From Cloacimonetes bacterium UBA5835 (GTDB taxonomy: Bacteria > Cloacimonadota > Cloacimonadia > Cloacimonadales > Cloacimonadaceae), in assembly GCA_002432865.1 (NCBI GenBank), contig DJGX01000038.1:6785-16554 (forward strand): 9,770 bases of DNA, given 5' to 3'. The notes beneath the pieces are model-generated. The model saw only the letters and a list, made by a program, of their open reading frames with translations, did no database searches and had not been told where the DNA came from. The position numbers and the translations under genes were made by a program. Below, piece by piece: positions 5,920 through 9,770 of this stretch. Position 1 is the stretch's first letter. Each line of letters begins with the position of its first letter.

Positions 5920-7596
5920 TTAGATAGCTAGATCAAGTCCTAAATGAATCATCCCAGAACCAAGGTCTGATAAGTGTTTATCCCTATATCCCAAAGCGTA
6001 TTCTAATCCTAATAAACCTAAGCGGGTATTTATTTTAATTCCAAATCCCGACCCAAAAATATCTGTTTTTAATTTATTATTTTCTTTTCCAATAAACCCC
6101 TGATCAAAAAATAAGTAAATTCGTGATTCTGGATTTAGGCGATAACGCAATTCATAATTAATCCAACCCAAGCGAAAGGAGTTAAACTCATCCTCGTAAT
6201 AACCTCGTAAAGTTCCGTAACCGCCCATTTTATACTGTTGCCATAGTTCTGCTTTCTTATTTTCCAAATTGCGAATTTCCACTCCTAAAAAGCCAACAAA
6301 ATGATTGCTAACAGGAAGATAACCTTTTGCTCCTGCTTCTGTAGCTCCGAATAAATGCTTTGTTAAGTTGCTCCCTGTTAGACGGTATAGAGCTTTAAAT
6401 TCCAAACCTTTATAAGGATTTATGCCACCTTGAGAATTTTTGTAATTCCAAAAGGCAGCAATACTTTGGGCATTTTCTTTAGCGATAATGGCAGGAAAGC
6501 GAGAACCGGGACTTAATTTTTCGCTGGCGAGTTCAATGCCTAAGCTGTGTTTAAGCATCTGATAATATATATCAATTAATCCTCGGGTTTTTATCCAAGT
6601 GGAATCTTGTTGTGCTCTATAAAGTTCTAAATCCGCAGCGATTGGAATTCTAGGTATACCAGATTCATGATAGGTTAACGATAATTCGCTAATTGAAGAA
6701 GGAATTTGTTTCCAGAAAAGGTTTATGGCGCGATCTGTTCCCCAAAGGTTTAAAAACTGCAGTCGGATTTGACCTGAGAGTTTTGTTGTGTTATTAATGC
6801 GATTCATTCCCAAAACGCCTTCCAGATAGGTCATTTTACCTTCTTCAACATTTATTAATAAGGTATTATCGTTTATAGGCTCAATGAAGCATTGGCGGAT
6901 GTAACTCTTGCGAAGGATGTTTTCTTGTGCTTGCGTTATGGATTCCAGAGTAATGATGTCCAAATTATCTAATCCGGAAAGCTGCAGAAGGGTTTTATCC
7001 TTCGTAACTTTATTTCCGCGAAAGATATAATTATTTACGCGTAAAGGTTTGCCTTCTTCAATACCAATATATGCGGTTAATTTATCTTCCAGAACTAAAG
7101 AATCAAGCTGAACTTTGGCAAATAGATATCCTCTGCTATTATACAGAGAAAGAACCTGCTGCATAATTCCTGGCAGCTGATTTAAATGGTAATTCCTTTC
7201 GGGGGAGAGCAGCAGAAATTGATATAATTTTGCTTCGCTGAAATATTGCATACCTGCAAAGCGGATTTGCATTTCGTCGGAAGGAGCTTTTTCCTGAAGA
7301 TGAAAAAGAAAGGAAAGAGTTTCTCCCTCTTCCGGAATAAGATCTGGAGCAGAGATCACGATAAAATATCTGCCCATATCCTGAAAGTACTTATAGAGTT
7401 TGGCAGTTGCATTATTAATCAGCTCAGGATTGTATTCCTGTCCTGATTTTATGCCACTGGCTTTTATTAATTCAGATTCTTCGATTCCGGAAATACCAAC
7501 AAAATTTACTTTTCCAATGGTTAGCGCCAAAAGCGGTGAGACGAAGACAAATAAAATGTAGATTAAATAATAGCGTAACTTAGGTGAACAGCACAC
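5920..7596 (-). CDS. Omp85-family (BamA/TamA-like) outer membrane protein
   Basis: This 558-residue protein resembles the BamA/TamA superfamily, which inserts or moves proteins at the outer membrane. A signal peptide is visible (hydrophobic 9-24, likely cleavage after A24 in PLLA). Three POTRA-like repeats follow, at about 26-102, 108-182 and 186-254, each ending in a V/I-rich strand with an E-G turn (for example IEEGK, VEEGK). The rest (about 256-558) is a barrel of alternating strands with the diagnostic LRGY motif at 463-466, matching the VRGF/LRGY tip of loop 6. Three POTRAs and this length resemble TamA more than full BamA (five POTRAs, about 800 aa). The barrel ends in isoleucine instead of the usual phenylalanine. 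The start is GTG; the first internal Met is far downstream and AGGG sits 7 nt upstream of the GTG. Only 2 nt separate it from lepA, so it is probably co-transcribed. No TamB-like gene is in the window. Confidence 0.83.
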   Translation of the reverse strand: MCCSPKLRYYLIYILFVFVSPLLALTIGKVNFVGISGIEESELIKASGIKSGQEYNPELINNATAKLYKYFQDMGRYFIVISAPDLIPEEGETLSFLFHLQEKAPSDEMQIRFAGMQYFSEAKLYQFLLLSPERNYHLNQLPGIMQQVLSLYNSRGYLFAKVQLDSLVLEDKLTAYIGIEEGKPLRVNNYIFRGNKVTKDKTLLQLSGLDNLDIITLESITQAQENILRKSYIRQCFIEPINDNTLLINVEEGKMTYLEGVLGMNRINNTTKLSGQIRLQFLNLWGTDRAINLFWKQIPSSISELSLTYHESGIPRIPIAADLELYRAQQDSTWIKTRGLIDIYYQMLKHSLGIELASEKLSPGSRFPAIIAKENAQSIAAFWNYKNSQGGINPYKGLEFKALYRLTGSNLTKHLFGATEAGAKGYLPVSNHFVGFLGVEIRNLENKKAELWQQYKMGGYGTLRGYYEDEFNSFRLGWINYELRYRLNPESRIYLFFDQGFIGKENNKLKTDIFGSGFGIKINTRLGLLGLEYALGYRDKHLSDLGSGMIHLGLDLAI

Positions 7597-7598
7597 CC

Positions 7599-9398
7599 TT
7601 ATTCCCTATCTGCTCTCAAAACAGAAAGAAAAGCTTCTTGAGGAACAGTAACCGATCCAATTTCTTTCATCTTTTTTTTACCTTCCTTCTGTTTTTCCAA
7701 TAGCTTGCGTTTACGGGAAACATCTCCACCGTAACATTTTGCCAAAACATCCTTCCGTAATGGTGAAATAGTACTTCTGGCTATTACTTTACCCCCGATT
7801 GCCGCTTGTAGGGCAATTTTGAAAAGATGCTTGGGAATAACTTCAGAAAGGGTTTCGGTAACACTTTTCCCCCAGTTATATGCTTTATCGTGATGGCAGA
7901 TAAAACTCATCGCATCTACCTTCTCTCCATTAATCAGGATATCCACTTTCACAACATTGGCTTCTCGGTAGTCCTTAAAAGTATAATCAAAAGAAGCATA
8001 ACCGCGGCTAACTGTTTTCAGTTTATCATAAAAATCGAAGATAATCTCTATTAAAGGCAGATCATAATGCAGAGCAACTCTTTTATCATCTATATATTGA
8101 ATATTATTTTGGATGCCACGACGCTCATTAGCCAGCTTCATAACATTGCCTATATAATCGGTTGGAACAATTATTTCCGTCTCCATAAAGGGCTCTTTGA
8201 TGGTTTCAATAATGCTGGGATCAGGAAAATCCACAGGATTATTTATTTGAAGTTCTTCTCCACTTTTCAGGGTTATTAAAAAAGGAACACTGGGTGTGGT
8301 AGCTAATATGGGAAGATTATATTCCCGTAAGAGACGCTCTTTAACAATTTCCAGATGAAGCATTCCCAAAAATCCACAGCGAAAACCATATCCTAAAGCT
8401 GCTGAACTTTCCTTTTCATAAACCAGAGACGCATCATTTAATTTTAGCTTGGCGATGGATTCCACCAAATTTTCATAATCCTCTCCATTAATAGGAAAAA
8501 TACTGCTATAGACCATAGGCTTAGGTTCTCTGAAACCAGGTAAAGGAATTTCGCAACCACCTTTGGCTAAAGTAATTGTATCCCCAACTCGGGCATCAGC
8601 TACTTCTTTGATGTTGGCAATAATATAACCTGCTTCTCCACAGGTAAGTTCATTTTGAGGCGAGAATTTTAAGCCCAGATAACCAATTTCCTCAATTTCA
8701 TATTCTTTGGCGGTTGAAAAGAGCTTTATTTTATCTCCCTTTTGCAGACGGCCTTCAAATATACGCACTAAAACTACAACTCCCCGATACATATCAAAAT
8801 AGGAATCAAAAATCAATGCTTTAGGGGTTGCTTCAGGATTTCCTTTGGGAGCTGGTAAATGAGTAATAACTGCATCTAAAAGTGCTTTTACACCCTCTCC
8901 AGTTTTAGCGCTTACTTTTATTATATCATCTGGCAAACAACCTAATATTTCGCATAAATCAGTTTCTGTGCCTTCAATATCTGCCTTGGGAAGATCAATC
9001 TTATTAATAACAGGCAAGATTTCCAGATTGTTATCCAAAGCCAAATATAAATTACTCATTGTTTGTGCTTCAATTCCTTGAGAGGCATCCACTAATAAAA
9101 TAGCCCCTTCACAAGAAGCCAAAGCACGTGAAACCTCATAGGAAAAATCCACATGACCAGGGGTATCAATCAGATTCAAAACATAATCTTGACCTTGGTA
9201 GTTATGAACCATACGCACAGCATGACTTTTAATAGTAATTCCCTTCTCGCGTTCCAGATCCATACTATCTAAAACTTGTGAGACCTCTGTTCCTTTGCCA
9301 ATTACATGTGTTTCTTCCAGAAATCTATCTGCTAAAGTGGATTTACCATGATCTATATGAGCCACAATGCAGAAATTGCGGATAAACTCCTCTTTCAT
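7599..9398 (-). CDS. lepA: Elongation factor 4 (LepA), translational GTPase
   Basis: This 599-residue, full-length LepA/EF4 binds ribosomes and acts on stalled or mis-translocated complexes, affecting initiation and elongation fidelity. The GTPase motifs are all present: G1 AHIDHGKST (13-21), G2 region EKGITIK (51-57), G3 DTPGH (78-82, catalytic H82), G4 NKID (132-135) and G5 SAK (163-165). EF-G-like domains II, III and V follow, then the LepA-specific C-terminal domain with the highly conserved basic stretch CYGGDVSRKRKLLEKQKEGK near the end. It lacks EF-G domain IV, as expected. The ATG at 9398 has an AAGGA site (9409-9405) 6 nt upstream. The gene leads into the Omp85 gene with almost no gap; lepA next to an envelope gene recalls lepA-lepB in other bacteria, although here the partner is an outer-membrane protein. 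Confidence 0.97.
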   Translation of the reverse strand: MKEEFIRNFCIVAHIDHGKSTLADRFLEETHVIGKGTEVSQVLDSMDLEREKGITIKSHAVRMVHNYQGQDYVLNLIDTPGHVDFSYEVSRALASCEGAILLVDASQGIEAQTMSNLYLALDNNLEILPVINKIDLPKADIEGTETDLCEILGCLPDDIIKVSAKTGEGVKALLDAVITHLPAPKGNPEATPKALIFDSYFDMYRGVVVLVRIFEGRLQKGDKIKLFSTAKEYEIEEIGYLGLKFSPQNELTCGEAGYIIANIKEVADARVGDTITLAKGGCEIPLPGFREPKPMVYSSIFPINGEDYENLVESIAKLKLNDASLVYEKESSAALGYGFRCGFLGMLHLEIVKERLLREYNLPILATTPSVPFLITLKSGEELQINNPVDFPDPSIIETIKEPFMETEIIVPTDYIGNVMKLANERRGIQNNIQYIDDKRVALHYDLPLIEIIFDFYDKLKTVSRGYASFDYTFKDYREANVVKVDILINGEKVDAMSFICHHDKAYNWGKSVTETLSEVIPKHLFKIALQAAIGGKVIARSTISPLRKDVLAKCYGGDVSRKRKLLEKQKEGKKKMKEIGSVTVPQEAFLSVLRADRE

Positions 9399-9446
9399 CT
9401 AAGTTCCTTAATTTGTCGTTGTTATCTTATAGTTCCCTTTGGGGAA

Positions 9447-9452
9447 ATTATA
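9447..9452 (-). promoter_or_regulatory. lepA: Candidate -10 element of the lepA promoter
   Basis: A perfect TATAAT hexamer lies on the minus strand at 9452-9447, which would place the transcript start near 9440 and give a leader of about 40 nt. The -35 is poor (TGGATC or ATGGAT at 16-17 nt spacing). A short dyad, TTCCC (9433-9437) with GGGAA (9442-9446), covers the expected start site. The surroundings are AT-rich, so chance is possible. Confidence 0.35.
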
Positions 9453-9615
9453 ATACATTAATTAGTAAGATCCATTGCCGTACTTAGTTAACTTCCTGCC
9501 TGGGCAGAAATAACAAGCGGCTTTTTAAAAAGAAATAATTTTAGTCCATTTATGTATACTATCCCTTTTTGTCAATCACTTTGGGAAAAGCTCTTCCCTC
9601 GCCTGCTTTTTATTA

Positions 9616-9670
9616 TCGTTTTGACTCTAAACCGATCCTTTTTTGTGCTGAAACGAGATTGGTAAGGCAA
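9616..9670 (+). repeat. Direct repeat, copy 1 of a 55-nt element (100-bp period)
   Basis: This copy matches 9716-9770 at 50 of 55 positions; the first 45 nt differ at only two sites. It begins TCGTTTTGACTC, has a T6 run in the middle and contains GAAACGAGATT. TCGTTT (9616-9621) and AAACGA (9651-9656) can pair, so each copy can fold into a weak stem-loop. Confidence 0.85.
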
Positions 9671-9678
9671 CAATATAT

Positions 9679-9704
9679 TTTGTCCCCCGCCTTTTCCTGA
9701 CAAA
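9679..9704. repeat. Small dyad between the two direct repeats
   Basis: TTTGTC (9679-9684) pairs with GACAAA (9699-9704) around a 14-nt pyrimidine-rich loop. It lies in the 45-nt gap between the direct repeats, so the repeating unit may be a set of alternating stem-loops. Six pairs is modest evidence. Confidence 0.35.
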
Positions 9705-9715
9705 GTGGACTCGTT

Positions 9716-9770
9716 TCGTTTTGACTCTAAACCGATTCTTTTTTGTGTTGAAACGAGATTTGTATAGCAA
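9716..9770 (+). repeat. Direct repeat, copy 2 of a 55-nt element, reaching window edge
   Basis: Exactly 100 bp after copy 1. Here the terminal pairing is longer: CTCGTTTC (9710-9717) is the exact reverse complement of GAAACGAG (9750-9757). The match to copy 1 runs right up to the last base of the window, so this element may be longer than 55 nt and the array may continue. Confidence 0.85.

Larger units (their letters stand above)
9399..9770. other. Intergenic region upstream of lepA, palindromes and repeats
   Basis: I see no supportable gene in these 372 bp. Besides the lepA promoter candidate there are: a CTGCC/GGCAG dyad (9496-9507) with outer GTTA/TAAC flanks (9487-9514), a perfect 12-nt palindrome CTTTTTAAAAAG (9521-9532), an imperfect 16-nt palindrome with GGGAA/TTCCC ends (9583-9598), and the pair of long direct repeats that run to the window edge. 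Confidence 0.65.

Noticed and set aside
9616..9770. CRISPR array from two repeat copies with GTTTTG start and TTGAAAC end
   Set aside because: Only two copies are visible. The implied spacer would be about 63 nt, longer than usual, similarity continues past the supposed repeat end, and no cas gene is present. Kept as a direct repeat.

Overview
The window reads as low-to-medium GC DNA from an anaerobic, Gram-negative-type bacterium. An Omp85 outer-membrane protein and a lipobox lipoprotein imply a double membrane, and a molybdenum hydroxylase with no FAD partner fits anaerobic metabolism. The intergenic DNA carries short tandem repeats with GAGGGC-type and GTCGAGRG-type units, plus runs of the AACAGGATTATTGGGATT type. 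From memory these resemble the intergenic repeats of Cloacimonadota (Cloacimonas-like fermenters of amino acids in digesters). That placement is an inference, not shown by any marker gene here.

Layout. Positions 1-133 hold a GC-rich hairpin, four 8-nt tandem units, one arm of a 20-bp inverted repeat and a Shine-Dalgarno. Positions 134-5124 (+) hold a tight four-gene operon with every junction overlapping: a zinc-ribbon threonine-synthase-like PLP enzyme, a short hydantoinase/dihydroorotase-like amidohydrolase, the molybdopterin subunit of a xanthine-dehydrogenase-family hydroxylase, and its 2Fe-2S subunit. Positions 5125-5518 hold no gene but contain G-rich heptamer repeats, the other arm of the inverted repeat, REP-like hairpins and a bidirectional terminator. 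A small lipoprotein gene follows on the minus strand (5519-5713). Further right, an lepA-omp85 pair is transcribed leftward (9398 to 5920) with only 2 nt between the genes. Positions 9399-9770 hold a candidate lepA promoter, several palindromes and two copies of a 55-nt element exactly 100 bp apart.

How the genes may work together. The plus-strand operon combines three chemistries: hydroxylation of an aromatic or heterocyclic carbon (Mo hydroxylase plus Fe-S subunit), hydrolysis of a cyclic amide or ureide (amidohydrolase), and PLP-dependent elimination or replacement on an amino acid (threonine-synthase fold). The same three chemistries occur in anaerobic purine/hydantoin clusters such as the E. 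coli ygeX-hyuA-xdhD region, but here the PLP enzyme belongs to a different family and no FAD subunit is present. My best reading is a compact catabolic module for a nitrogen heterocycle, substrate unknown. The minus-strand lepA-omp85 pair is housekeeping: translation quality and outer-membrane biogenesis or secretion.
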